Shown: in pieces, positions 1 through 8,372 of the stretch
Layout of the letters: the number at the start of each line of letters is the position of its first letter
How positions within the stretch are numbered: the first letter of the stretch is position 1
Assembly: GCA_963714255.1 (NCBI GenBank)
Contig: CAVQNU010000033.1
Location: forward strand, 1 to 64,000
DNA length: 64,000 nucleotides
Direction: 5' to 3'
Source: Rhodovastum sp963714255
GTDB taxonomy: Bacteria; Pseudomonadota; Alphaproteobacteria; Acetobacterales; Acetobacteraceae
Made by a program: the position numbers and the translations under genes
Notes under the pieces: model-generated
The model's input: the letters and a program-made list of their open reading frames with translations, nothing else
What the model was told of the DNA's origin: nothing
Databases searched by the model: none

Positions 1-56
1 TCAAGGGGCCTTTCGGCCCCTTGCGGGTCCAGGGCAGAGCCCTGGCCTTCCTTGCT
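1..56. repeat. Intergenic hairpin element, copy A (partial)
   Basis: Right half of the family of palindromic intergenic elements found throughout the window. It has a variable hairpin AAGGGGCC/GGCCCCTT (about 3-22), then the common module CCAGGGC-AGA-GCCCTGG and a CCTTCCTT tail that runs to the livF stop codon. The left half lies outside the window. Confidence 0.8.
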
Positions 57-773
57 TTATGTCGTTCCCCCCAGATAGGCCGCCACCACCCCGGGATCGT
101 TCGCCACCTCCGCCGCCGGCCCCTGCAGCACGATCCGGCCGGTTTCGAGAACAAACGCGAAATCCGCCACTTCCAGTGCCGCCGAGGCGTTCTGTTCGAC
201 CAGCAGGATGGTCCGCCCCTCGCGCTTGAGGTCGGCGATGATGGCGAAGATTTCTTCCACGAACAGCGGCGCCAGACCCATGCTCGGCTCGTCCAGCAGC
301 AGCAGTCGCGGCGCGCCCATCAGGGCGCGGCCGAGCGCCAGCATTTGCTGCTCGCCGCCCGACATCGAGCCGGCCAGTTGCGACAGCCGCTCGCGCAGCC
401 GCGGGAACCGCTCCAGCACGCTCTCCTGCAGCCGTGCGGTCTCGGCTGCCCCATGGGTCAGCCAGGCGCCCACGGCCAGATTCTCGGCCACTGTCAGTTC
501 GGCGAAAATCTGCCGCCCCTGCGGCACATGGCGCATCCCCAGGGCGGCGATCCGGTGCGGACGCAGCCCGGTGATATCGGCCCCGTCCAGCACCACGCGC
601 CCGGCGGCCGGGCGCACCAGGCCGGACAGGGCGCGCAGGATGGAGGTTTTGCCGGCGCCATTGGCCCCGATCAGGCAGACCACCTGCCCTTCCTGAACGC
701 GCAGATCGATCCCCTTGACCGCCGCCGTCGGCCCATAGGCGACCGCCAGGTGCTCGACCGAAAGCAGGCTCAC
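57..773 (-). CDS. livF: Branched-chain amino acid-type ABC transporter ATPase LivF
   Basis: Second ATPase of a LivFGHMK-type importer, 238 aa, acting on the cytoplasmic face of the membrane. Walker A GANGAGKT lies at about residues 36-43, the signature MSGGEQQ at 137-143, and Walker B LLLLDEP follows with the H-loop region (LLVEQN) near 190. Length is normal for LivF. The start is GTG at 773, overlapping the livG stop by four bases (GTGA), which fixes the start and indicates translational coupling. It is the last gene of the minus-strand run livK-H-M-G-F. Because boxB and boxC lie just upstream on the same strand, the substrate could be benzoate or another aromatic acid rather than leucine; this is inference. 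Confidence 0.93.
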   Translation of the reverse strand: MSLLSVEHLAVAYGPTAAVKGIDLRVQEGQVVCLIGANGAGKTSILRALSGLVRPAAGRVVLDGADITGLRPHRIAALGMRHVPQGRQIFAELTVAENLAVGAWLTHGAAETARLQESVLERFPRLRERLSQLAGSMSGGEQQMLALGRALMGAPRLLLLDEPSMGLAPLFVEEIFAIIADLKREGRTILLVEQNASAALEVADFAFVLETGRIVLQGPAAEVANDPGVVAAYLGGTT

Positions 774-1573
774 GACGGCGCCCTTTGCGCCCGCGCCGCC
801 AGCCGGGCCGCCACTTTGTGACCGAGATAGGCTTCCAGCACGTCGGGCGCCTGCCGCGCCGCCGTGGGGGTGCCCTGGAAAATCAGCCGGCCGAAATTCA
901 GCACGGTCACGGCATCGGAAATGTCCATCACGAAGCCCATGTCGTGCTCGACCAGCGCCACCGTGGTGCCGAGGTCGCGGATGCGCCGCACCAGGGCGGC
1001 CAGCGCCGCGGTTTCGGCCGGGTTCATGCCTGCGGCCGGCTCGTCCAGCAGCAGCAGTGCCGGTTGCGGCGCCATGGCACGGGCGATTTCCAGCCGCCGC
1101 TGCTCGCCGGTGGCCAGCCTGTCCGCCCGCGCCTCGGCGCGCGCGGACAGGCCCACCAGATCGAGCGCCTCGCGCGCCCGCGCCACCAGTGCCCGCTCCT
1201 CGCGCCGGAAATGCGGGGTGCGCAGGATGGTCGCGGCCAGGCCGGCGGTGCGGCGCGGGTGCAGGCCGGTCAGCACGTTCTCCAGCGCCGTCATGGCGCC
1301 GAACACGCGCACGCCCTGGAAGGTGCGCGCCAGGCCCAGGCCAGTGCGCCGGTCGGCGGGCAGCGCCGTGATGTCCTGTCCGCGCAGGCTCACCGCGCCG
1401 TCGCTCGGCGGCACCAGACCGGAAATCAGGTTGAACAGCGTGGTCTTGCCGGCGCCGTTCGGCCCGATGAGGGCGTGAATGCCGCCCGCCTGCACCGCCA
1501 TATCGACATTGTCCACCGCGAGCAGGCCGGCATAGCGGCGCGTCAGCCCGCGCGTCTGCAGCAGTGCCGTCAT
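770..1573 (-). CDS. livG: Branched-chain amino acid-type ABC transporter ATPase LivG
   Basis: First ATPase of the Liv-type importer, 267 aa. Walker A GPNGAGKTT is at about residues 37-45; a slightly divergent signature (LATGEQRRLE) precedes Walker B LLLLDEPAAGMNP. The NPAET motif and C-terminal YLGHK are typical of LivG. The reading frame is open far upstream of residue 1, but ATG at 1573 overlaps the livM stop by four bases (ATGA), which makes it the likely start. The extra upstream frame is only the shadow of livM. It pairs with LivF as a heterodimeric motor for LivH/LivM. Confidence 0.92.
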   Translation of the reverse strand: MTALLQTRGLTRRYAGLLAVDNVDMAVQAGGIHALIGPNGAGKTTLFNLISGLVPPSDGAVSLRGQDITALPADRRTGLGLARTFQGVRVFGAMTALENVLTGLHPRRTAGLAATILRTPHFRREERALVARAREALDLVGLSARAEARADRLATGEQRRLEIARAMAPQPALLLLDEPAAGMNPAETAALAALVRRIRDLGTTVALVEHDMGFVMDISDAVTVLNFGRLIFQGTPTAARQAPDVLEAYLGHKVAARLAARAQRAPS

Positions 1574-2418
1574 GCCGCGCGCCTGCGCAGGCGCAGCGCC
1601 AGCAGCCCCTCGGGCAGGAACAGCACCGCCAGCACGATGATGACCCCGTTGAACACCAGCCGGAGATCGGAAAACCCGCGTAGCAGTTCGGGGAGCGCCG
1701 TCAGGATGAACGCGCCGGCCACCGGCCCCAGCGGGGTGCCGATGCCGCCCAGCAACGCGAACGAAAGAATTGTCACCGCCGGCTCGAACCCATACTCGTT
1801 CGGACCGATGAAGCTGGAGGAATGCGCCCCCAGCGCCCCGGCCAGCCCGGCCAGCACCGCCGAGGCCAGCAGCGCGCCGAGACGGTAGCGCGCCAGATCG
1901 ATGCCCATCACCTGGGCGGATGTCTCGTCCTCGCGGATTGCCTCCATGGCGCGGCCGATGCCGCTGCGCCCGACCAGCCACAGCACGAGAATGGCCGCTG
2001 CCAACAGGCCGTAAATCATCCAGAACTCGGCGCGCAGCGGAATGCCGGACAGGCCGAGCGCCCCGCCCAGCCAGTCCACATTGAGATAGACGGCGCGCAG
2101 TACCTCGCCGAGCCCGATGGTGGCGATGGCCAGATACACGCCGGACAGGCGCAGCGTCGGCGTGCCGATGGCCAGCGCGAACAGCACCGGCACGATGCAG
2201 GACGCCGGCAGCACCACCGCGAACGGCAGACCCAGCTTCAGCGTCATCAAAGCGGACGAATACGCCCCAAGCCCCATGAACGCCGCCTGCCCGAGCGAGA
2301 GCTGCCCCACCGCGAGCACCACATACATCGACAGCGCCAGCAGCCCGTTGATGCCCAGCGAATGCACCAGGTTCTGGTAGGTCCACAGGAAATCGTCGAG
2401 CCAGGCCGGCATGTCCAT
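1570..2418 (-). CDS. livM: Branched-chain amino acid-type ABC transporter permease LivM
   Basis: Inner-membrane permease, 282 aa, hydrophobic throughout with about eight predicted membrane spans. The LivM signature region is present: GxxSLGQAAFMGLGAY near residues 38-53, and the cytoplasmic coupling segment GRAMEAIREDETSAQVMGI near 155-173, which contacts the ATPases. ATG at 2418 lies five bases from the livH stop. It forms the translocation pore with LivH. Confidence 0.93.
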   Translation of the reverse strand: MDMPAWLDDFLWTYQNLVHSLGINGLLALSMYVVLAVGQLSLGQAAFMGLGAYSSALMTLKLGLPFAVVLPASCIVPVLFALAIGTPTLRLSGVYLAIATIGLGEVLRAVYLNVDWLGGALGLSGIPLRAEFWMIYGLLAAAILVLWLVGRSGIGRAMEAIREDETSAQVMGIDLARYRLGALLASAVLAGLAGALGAHSSSFIGPNEYGFEPAVTILSFALLGGIGTPLGPVAGAFILTALPELLRGFSDLRLVFNGVIIVLAVLFLPEGLLALRLRRRAA

Positions 2419-2422
2419 CGGC

Positions 2423-3304
2423 TCAGGCCCGGCGCAGCGCGGGCCGGCCGAACAGGCCGGACGGGCGGGTCCACAGCACGGCGACCAGAATGGCGAAGGC
2501 CACCGCCTCCTTCAGCCCGGACTCGACGTAGCCGGCGGTCAGCACCTCCACCACGCCGAGCGCGAGGCCGGCGATCAGCGCGCCGCGGATGTCGCCCAGG
2601 CCGCCGACGATCACCACCACGAAGCCGCGCAGCATCATGGTCTCGCCCATGTAGGGGTGGATGGCGTTGAAGTTCAGGCCGATCAGCACCCCGCCCGCGC
2701 CGGCCAGACAGCCCGCCACGAACGACACCAGCGCCGCGGTGCGGCCGGTGTCGATGCCCATCAGGCCGGCGGCGTCGGGATTCTCCGCCATGGCGCGGAT
2801 CGCCAGCCCCAGCCGGGTGAAGCGCAGCAGCCAGACCAGCGCGCCGACCAGCAGGAAACTCGCGACCAGGATCAGCAATTGCGCCGTGGTCACGCGCAGG
2901 CCGAACCATTCGAACGGCGCGCCGGCCACGAGTCCGGGCGGGAGACGACGGATGTCCGGGCCGAGAATGGCGGTGGCGGCGGAATAGAGTGCCAGCACGC
3001 CGCCCAGCGTGACCATCAGGCTGGCGAGTTCCGGTGCGCCCTTGCGGCGCAGGCGCGAAAGCAAAACCCAATCCAGCACCACGGCGATGAGGCCGGATGC
3101 ACACGCGGCCAGCGGCAGCGCGGCCCAGATGCCGAGACCGGCATCGCGGGTGAGGAACAGAGCGGCGAACGCGCCGGCGGAGAAATAGAACCCGTAGGTG
3201 AGGTTGATGACGCGCAGCACGCCGAACATCAGCGTGAAGCCTAGGGCGAAGAGGGCATAACTGGCGCCCAACAGGACGCCGTTTACCAATTGTTGCGCTA
3301 GCAA
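2423..3304 (-). CDS. livH: Branched-chain amino acid-type ABC transporter permease LivH
   Basis: Inner-membrane permease, 293 aa, about eight membrane spans. The N-terminus LAQQLVNGVLLGASYAL and the EAA-like loop GLAIRAMAENPDAAGLMGID are characteristic of LivH. No ATG is available: the best start is TTG at 3304, giving the conserved MLAQQLVNG opening. That codon sits inside the left end of repeat element B, so the ribosome-binding region is repeat-derived. A shorter TTG start at 3289 is also possible. The gene is separated from livK by the element, so it may need its own promoter or depend on readthrough. Confidence 0.88.
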   Translation of the reverse strand: MLAQQLVNGVLLGASYALFALGFTLMFGVLRVINLTYGFYFSAGAFAALFLTRDAGLGIWAALPLAACASGLIAVVLDWVLLSRLRRKGAPELASLMVTLGGVLALYSAATAILGPDIRRLPPGLVAGAPFEWFGLRVTTAQLLILVASFLLVGALVWLLRFTRLGLAIRAMAENPDAAGLMGIDTGRTAALVSFVAGCLAGAGGVLIGLNFNAIHPYMGETMMLRGFVVVIVGGLGDIRGALIAGLALGVVEVLTAGYVESGLKEAVAFAILVAVLWTRPSGLFGRPALRRA

Positions 3305-3425
3305 GGCCAGGGCTCTGCCCTGGACCCGCCAAGGGGCAGTGGCCCCTTGGAACCCATTCTTAAAGTAAAGGGGTCAAGGGGGCCACTGCCCCCTTGCGGG
3401 TCCAGGGCAGAGCCCTGGCCTTCCT
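3301..3425. repeat. Intergenic palindromic element, copy B (intermediate form)
   Basis: Two inverted arms, each with the common module (CCAGGGCTCTGCCCTGG) and a GGGGCAGTGGCCCC-type hairpin, meet at an AT-richer centre (ATTCTTAAAGTAAAGG, about 3355-3370). The long internal palindrome of the full-size copies is missing. It fills the whole livK-livH gap, from the livK stop to the livH TTG start. Confidence 0.85.
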
Positions 3426-4544
3426 TCACGGCGCAATCCCAAACTTACCGCCCTGCATCTCCAGCACCACCACCCCCTCAGCCGAGGCCGGATCGCGGTT
3501 GGCGGTAAACGCGAACGGCCCCATCACCCCGGAGAACTTCGTCTGCGTCAGCGCCTCGCGCAGTTTCGCCGGGTCGGCGGCCCCCGCGCGGTCAATGGCG
3601 GCAGCCAAAATTTTCATCGTGTCGTAAGCCTGGGCGGCAAACTGGTCCGGGTTCTTGTTGTACTTGGCGCGGAAATCAGCAACGAATTTCTGGTTCGCCG
3701 CGTCCGGCTTGCCGATGAACCACGGGCTGCCGACGATCAGCCCGTCCGCCGCCGCTCCGGCGATCTCGCCCAGTTTGGGCGAGTTCGCGCCGTTGCCGCC
3801 GATGAACAGGGTTTCCTTGCCGAAGCCAAGCTGATGCGCCTGCAGCAGCACGCCCGAAGTCGGCTCCACGAGGGCGGAAATACCCACCGCGTCCGGCTTG
3901 AGCGCCTTGATCTTGGTAAGCTGGGCGGAGAAGTCGGTGTCCTTGCTGCCGAAGCTCTCGATGGCGACGATATTCAGCCCGGCCTTCTCGGCGGCCGCCT
4001 TCATCACGTCGAAACCGGATTTCGAGAATGCGTCATCGTTCGCATACAGCAGGGCGATGGTTTTGACCCCGCGCGACATCGCCTTTTTCAGCGTCACCGG
4101 GATCACGTCGGCCTCGGGCAGCGAGGTGCGGAAGATGTAGGGGCCGATGGCGGTGATGCCGATGGCGGTGGTGGAGGTGCCGATGGTGGGGATTTTGCGT
4201 TCGTTGGTCACCGGGCCGACGGCGAACATTTCATTGGAAAGCGTCGGGCCGATGATGGCGATGACCTTGTCACGGCCGATCAGCTTGCGCGCGGCGTTGA
4301 TCGCCTGGTCCTTGTTGGCCGCCGAGTCCTCGACGGTCAGCGCGATTTTCTTGCCGCCCAGCACGCCGCGGGCGTTGATTTCGTCCAACGCCAGGTCGAG
4401 CCCGGCCTTGATGGCGATGCCGTAGGCGGCGTTCGGCCCGCTCAGGATTTCGATGGCACCGACGGGCACGACGGTCTGCCCCATGGCCGGACCGGCCCCC
4501 AGAGCCAGTGCGGCCGCCAGGGCAACGAAGCTTCTGCGCATCAT
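3426..4544 (-). CDS. livK: Periplasmic substrate-binding protein, LivK/aromatic-acid type
   Basis: Periplasmic binding protein (type I fold) that captures substrate for LivHMGF, 372 aa. Signal peptide at residues 1-23 (MMRRSF, hydrophobic core, AMG/QTV cleavage). The mature part begins VPVGAIEILSGPNAAYG and contains GVLGGKKIALTVEDSAANKDQA, as in the Peripla_BP_6 family. ATG at 4544 is preceded by GGAGGA nine bases upstream, so the longer open frame to 4634 is not needed. Proteins of this type serve both branched-chain amino acids and aromatic acids. The linked box genes favour an aromatic acid, but nothing in the sequence proves it. Confidence 0.9.
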   Translation of the reverse strand: MMRRSFVALAAALALGAGPAMGQTVVPVGAIEILSGPNAAYGIAIKAGLDLALDEINARGVLGGKKIALTVEDSAANKDQAINAARKLIGRDKVIAIIGPTLSNEMFAVGPVTNERKIPTIGTSTTAIGITAIGPYIFRTSLPEADVIPVTLKKAMSRGVKTIALLYANDDAFSKSGFDVMKAAAEKAGLNIVAIESFGSKDTDFSAQLTKIKALKPDAVGISALVEPTSGVLLQAHQLGFGKETLFIGGNGANSPKLGEIAGAAADGLIVGSPWFIGKPDAANQKFVADFRAKYNKNPDQFAAQAYDTMKILAAAIDRAGAADPAKLREALTQTKFSGVMGPFAFTANRDPASAEGVVVLEMQGGKFGIAP

Positions 4545-4757
4545 CGACGGTTTCCTCCGCACGTGGGTCTCTGTCCCGTTCCTATACCGCGCGCCCGCCC
4601 CGCCGCCAAACGCAGGCCCGCACTGCGCGGTCATAACCGGCCGCGAAGGCTCAACAAACCGGGAGATGCCGGGTTGTTTCTTCTCACACCACCGGTTGCC
4701 GGCTACCGTTCCTCGCGGCGGGATGGATGAACCGCCCGTCTATCCGGGGCCATCAGC

Positions 4758-5105
4758 ATGGAATTTTTTCTTGGGTGGCGCGCACTGGCTCTGGGCGCAT
4801 TCCTGTGCGCGGTGCCCCTGGCCGCGGCGGGCGCGGCCGAGGTGCCGCCGCCGCCAGGCAATCCCAAATCGGGGTATGCGCTTGCCTGGTTTTACTGCAC
4901 CAAGTGCCATGTGATCACGCGGGACGCGCAAGCGGGATGGACCGACGCACCGTCCTTTGCCGTCATCGCCGACCGGCCAACAACAAATGCCGCGTGGCTG
5001 CAAGGGTTCATTCGAATGCCGCACATGCACATGCTGAACCTGCCCCGCAGCCGGGCGGATGCGGCTGACATTGCCGCGTATATATTGACCTTGAAACAGC
5101 AATAA
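4758..5105 (+). CDS. Small periplasmic c-type cytochrome
   Basis: Secreted class I-like cytochrome c, 115 aa. Signal peptide at residues 1-26 (hydrophobic core, AGA/AEV), then one haem-binding motif CTKCH at 47-51. The C-terminal half has a Met/His-rich segment (RMPHMHML, about 86-93) likely to hold the distal haem ligand, then the helix ADIAAYILTL that closes such folds. It acts as an electron carrier in the periplasm; the partner is unknown. It is transcribed against the surrounding minus-strand liv/box genes, divergent from livK and convergent with boxB, so it is probably a separate unit. Confidence 0.85.
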   Translation: MEFFLGWRALALGAFLCAVPLAAAGAAEVPPPPGNPKSGYALAWFYCTKCHVITRDAQAGWTDAPSFAVIADRPTTNAAWLQGFIRMPHMHMLNLPRSRADAADIAAYILTLKQQ

Positions 5106-5121
5106 GCCGGTCAACGCCCGG

Positions 5122-5164
5122 TGGGGCGGGGATTAACGCGGCGACCAGCCGCAACCCCGCCCCA
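5122..5164. terminator. Bidirectional hairpin between cytochrome c gene and boxB
   Basis: Ten-base perfect arms TGGGGCGGGG (5122-5131) and CCCCGCCCCA (5155-5164), with an inner GCGGC/GCCGC stem in the loop. It lies between two converging stop codons. There is no clear T-run, so termination is inferred from position and stem strength. Confidence 0.6.
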
Positions 5165-5187
5165 TTGTCCGATCGGCAGCCGCGACA

Positions 5188-6636
5188 TTACGCCTCGATC
5201 TGTACGTACTCGTAGTCACCCGGCTTGTTGTCGATGCCGGCCTTCGGCGGCGCGATCCAGGGCGCGAATTCGCCGGCGCCATGCACCGGGCGCATCAGGC
5301 TGCCCAGGTAGGCGTTGTCGTCGGCGGACGGCAGGAACGCGTCCCGCCGGGCCATCCACGCCGCGGCTTCCATCAGCCTTCCGTCGGGGTCGGTCTCGAC
5401 CGACGTGAACTCACCGATGCGCCGGTTGAACGCCACATGCGGCAGGCTGAGACGGAAATCGCAGCCGTTGCGCTCGATGATCTTGTTCCAGCGGGTAATG
5501 CCGCCTTCGCAATCATCCACGTAATCATCGCGCAGCCGCATGTTCAGCGCCGACAGCGCCGGAACATCCTCGCGCACGATCGCGCCCTCGCGCAGCCGCA
5601 GCACCTTATAGGTGGCGGACAGCAACTGGTGATCATCGGTGAGTTTGTCTTCGCGATAGCGGCCCTTCAGCCCGGCGTTGAACGCATTCGCCGCGTTGGT
5701 CGATATTTCGTTGCCGAATAGATCGAGCGTGAGGGAGAAATGCAGGTTGATCTTTTTCTGCACCGTCGGCAGATCGATCACGCCGAGCGCCCGGATGCGC
5801 GCGATATCGGCCGGGTCGCTGATGCCGGCTTCGCGCATGGCCTGGCAGGTGCGCTCGATGATGCGCCCGACACCGGATTCGCCCACGAACATGTGATGCG
5901 CCTCCTCGGTCAGCATGAAGCGGCAGGTGCGGCTCAGCGGGTCGAAACCGGATTGCGCCAGCGCGGCCAACTGCATTTTGCCGTCGCGGTCGGTGAAATG
6001 GGTGAACATGAAGAAGCTGAGCCAGTCGGGCGTGGCCTCGTTGAAAGCGCCCAGCATGCGCGGCGTGTCCTGATGGCCGGAGCGGCGGCGCAGCAGTTCC
6101 TCGGCCTCCTCGCGGCCGTCCTTGCCGAAGTATTTCTGCAGCAGATAGACCATCGCCCAGAGATGCCGCCCCTCTTCCACGTTCACCTGGAACAGGTTGC
6201 GCATGTCGTACAGCGACGGCGCGGTGGCGCCGAGATGGCGCTGCTGCTCGACCGAGGCGGGCTCCGTGTCGCCCTGGATCACCAGCAGGCGGCGCAGCAT
6301 GGCGCGGTATTCGCCCGGCACCTCCTGCCAGGCCGGCTCGCCCTTGTGGTGGCCGAACGGGATGGTGCGGCCTTCGACTTTCGGCGCCAGCAGGATGCCC
6401 CATTTATACTCGGGCATTTTCACGAAGCCGAACTTGGCCCAGCCCTCCGGATCGACGCCGACGGCGGTGCGCAGGTAGACGAGACTGTCCTGGAACCCTT
6501 CCGGGCCCATGTCTTTCCACCAGTCGATATAGCCCGGGTGCCAGGTTTCCAACGCGCGGCGCACGCGGGCGTCCTGGTTCAGCCCGACATTGTTCGGGAT
6601 CAGGCCGTCATAGTCGACGTCCAGGTTTTCGAGCAT
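5188..6636 (-). CDS. boxB: Benzoyl-CoA 2,3-epoxidase, oxygenase subunit BoxB
   Basis: Diiron oxygenase subunit that forms 2,3-epoxybenzoyl-CoA from benzoyl-CoA and O2 in the aerobic box pathway, 482 aa, full length, cytoplasmic. Two ExxH iron-ligand motifs are visible: E155-G-R-H158 (in VEEGRHLWAM) and the EEAHH pair at about 244-248; a Glu near 125-130 is a candidate further ligand. The N-terminal stretch DGLIPNNVGL and the segment GHHKGEPAWQEVPGEYR are characteristic of BoxB. ATG 6636 has AAGGGGA eight bases upstream. It is 19 bp from boxC, so co-transcribed. The reductase BoxA and benzoate-CoA ligase are not in this window. Confidence 0.95.
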   Translation of the reverse strand: MLENLDVDYDGLIPNNVGLNQDARVRRALETWHPGYIDWWKDMGPEGFQDSLVYLRTAVGVDPEGWAKFGFVKMPEYKWGILLAPKVEGRTIPFGHHKGEPAWQEVPGEYRAMLRRLLVIQGDTEPASVEQQRHLGATAPSLYDMRNLFQVNVEEGRHLWAMVYLLQKYFGKDGREEAEELLRRRSGHQDTPRMLGAFNEATPDWLSFFMFTHFTDRDGKMQLAALAQSGFDPLSRTCRFMLTEEAHHMFVGESGVGRIIERTCQAMREAGISDPADIARIRALGVIDLPTVQKKINLHFSLTLDLFGNEISTNAANAFNAGLKGRYREDKLTDDHQLLSATYKVLRLREGAIVREDVPALSALNMRLRDDYVDDCEGGITRWNKIIERNGCDFRLSLPHVAFNRRIGEFTSVETDPDGRLMEAAAWMARRDAFLPSADDNAYLGSLMRPVHGAGEFAPWIAPPKAGIDNKPGDYEYVQIEA

Positions 6637-6655
6637 ATTGTTTCCCCTTTGTTTC

Positions 6656-8311
6656 TTAGGTGCGGCGCCAGTCGTAGTCGGGCTTCACGCCGCTGCCGTA
6701 GCGGCCCAGCGCGCCGGTTTCGCCGACCGCGTTCGCACGCTGGAAAATCCAGTTCTGCCACGCCGTCAGCCGGCCGAAGATGCGCGTTTCCATCGTCTCC
6801 GGCCCGGCGAAGCGCAAATTGGCCTCCATGCCGGTCAGCGCATCGGGCGAGAAACTGGCGCGCGCTTCGAGCAGCATGCGCACTTCGTCGTCCCAGTCAA
6901 CTTCGTCGAAAACCTGGGTAACCAGGCCCATTTCCTCCGCGGTTGCGGCGTCCAGCGCGTTGCCGGTCCGCTCCCGCGCCACGTCCACACTGCCGGGCTC
7001 GCCGAGGAATCGCGTCTGCAGCCTCGTCAGGCCGTTGCCCATTGGATAGGGGCCAAAATTCAGCGCCGACAGGGAAAGCGTGGCCGGGCCGTGGTTCCCG
7101 CCGCCGCGCGCGCCGCTGAACATGACCGACCGGTCGGCGGCGAAGGCCAGTTCCGCCAGCGTGCCGGCGAAACAACTGCCCGGCTCGATCAGGGCGATCA
7201 GGCTGCGCGCGGTCATGTCCACGCGCTTGAGCACGCGTTTGAGATAATGCCGGATTTCCCGCACCAGCCAATCGCCGGCATGCGCGTCCAGCAGCGCATC
7301 GGCTGCCAGCACCGATTGCGGATCGCCCGCGGTGCGAAAGACCAGAACGCCGAGTTCGGGCTCGTTCAGGCGCAGATGCAGCAGCGCATCGTCGAGTTCC
7401 CGCGCCACCAGCAGCGGCCAGAACTGATCGCCGGCCGTGTGGATGCCGGCCGCGTCGTCGGGCAGCGAACCCTGTGGCCCCAGCACGGTGACGTCGGCGC
7501 GGCGGGCGGCGCGGTGCAGCGCCACCCGCACATGCGAATAACTCACCGCATCATCGGCAAACACACGCTCCAACGGGCCGAGCACAATGCCGAGCGCATC
7601 GGCGGGCCGGTCCGATCGCGCCGCCGCTGCCTCCGCGCGGGCGCGCACGGTGGCCTCGAACGCCGACGGCGGCACCAGTTCGTCCACCAGGCGCCACTGC
7701 ACGGCGCGCTTGCCGCGCACGCCTTCCTCGGTGGTGCAGAACAGATCGGCGAGGTCGCGCCGCACCCGGCGCTTGTCGGTCAGGCGTGTCAGCCCGCCTG
7801 TGCCGGGCAGCACGGCCAGCAGCGGCGTCTCCGGCAGCGACACGCCGGAGCGGCGGTCATCGACCAGCATGATGTGCTCGGCGGTGAGCGCCAGTTCATA
7901 GCCGCCGCCGGCCGCCGTGCCGTTCACCGCGCACAGCCAGGTCTGGCCCGCATTCGCGCTGGCATCCTCGATGGACATGCGCGTTTCGTTGGTGAACTTG
8001 CAGAAGTTCACTTTGTGGCCGTGGCTGGCGCGGCCGAGCATGCGGATATTGGCGCCGGCGCAGAACACCCCCTCACGCGCCGAGCGCAGCACCACCGCGC
8101 CCACTTCGGGATGCTCAAAACGCAGGCGCTGCACCGCGTCGGCCAGCTCGATGTCCACCCCGAGATCGTAGGAGTTGAGCTTGAGTTCCACCCCCTCGAA
8201 CAGGCTGCCGGCGGGGTCCACGTCCATGACCAGTTCGGCGACCCTCCCGTCGAAACGCAGCTTCCAATGGCGGTAGCGCGACGGATGCGTCTGGAAATCG
8301 ATGCGCGTCAT
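6656..8311 (-). CDS. boxC: 2,3-epoxybenzoyl-CoA dihydrolase BoxC
   Basis: Crotonase-superfamily lyase that opens 2,3-epoxybenzoyl-CoA, hydrolytically releasing formate and 3,4-dehydroadipyl-CoA semialdehyde. 551 aa, the usual BoxC length. The N-terminal part carries the crotonase core with LRSAREGVFCAGANIRML (about 75-92) as the oxyanion-hole region and ALTAEHIMLVDD downstream. The C-terminal half is a second, degenerate crotonase-like region. ATG 8311 is preceded by a GGGGGGA ribosome site. It sits between boxB and an alpha/beta hydrolase in the same orientation, as expected for a box operon. Confidence 0.94.
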   Translation of the reverse strand: MTRIDFQTHPSRYRHWKLRFDGRVAELVMDVDPAGSLFEGVELKLNSYDLGVDIELADAVQRLRFEHPEVGAVVLRSAREGVFCAGANIRMLGRASHGHKVNFCKFTNETRMSIEDASANAGQTWLCAVNGTAAGGGYELALTAEHIMLVDDRRSGVSLPETPLLAVLPGTGGLTRLTDKRRVRRDLADLFCTTEEGVRGKRAVQWRLVDELVPPSAFEATVRARAEAAAARSDRPADALGIVLGPLERVFADDAVSYSHVRVALHRAARRADVTVLGPQGSLPDDAAGIHTAGDQFWPLLVARELDDALLHLRLNEPELGVLVFRTAGDPQSVLAADALLDAHAGDWLVREIRHYLKRVLKRVDMTARSLIALIEPGSCFAGTLAELAFAADRSVMFSGARGGGNHGPATLSLSALNFGPYPMGNGLTRLQTRFLGEPGSVDVARERTGNALDAATAEEMGLVTQVFDEVDWDDEVRMLLEARASFSPDALTGMEANLRFAGPETMETRIFGRLTAWQNWIFQRANAVGETGALGRYGSGVKPDYDWRRT

Positions 8312-8372
8312 GGCGCGCGGTCCCCCCTATGCCAACGATCGGCGCCGTAACGCCGCCCAGCGTCACTATACC

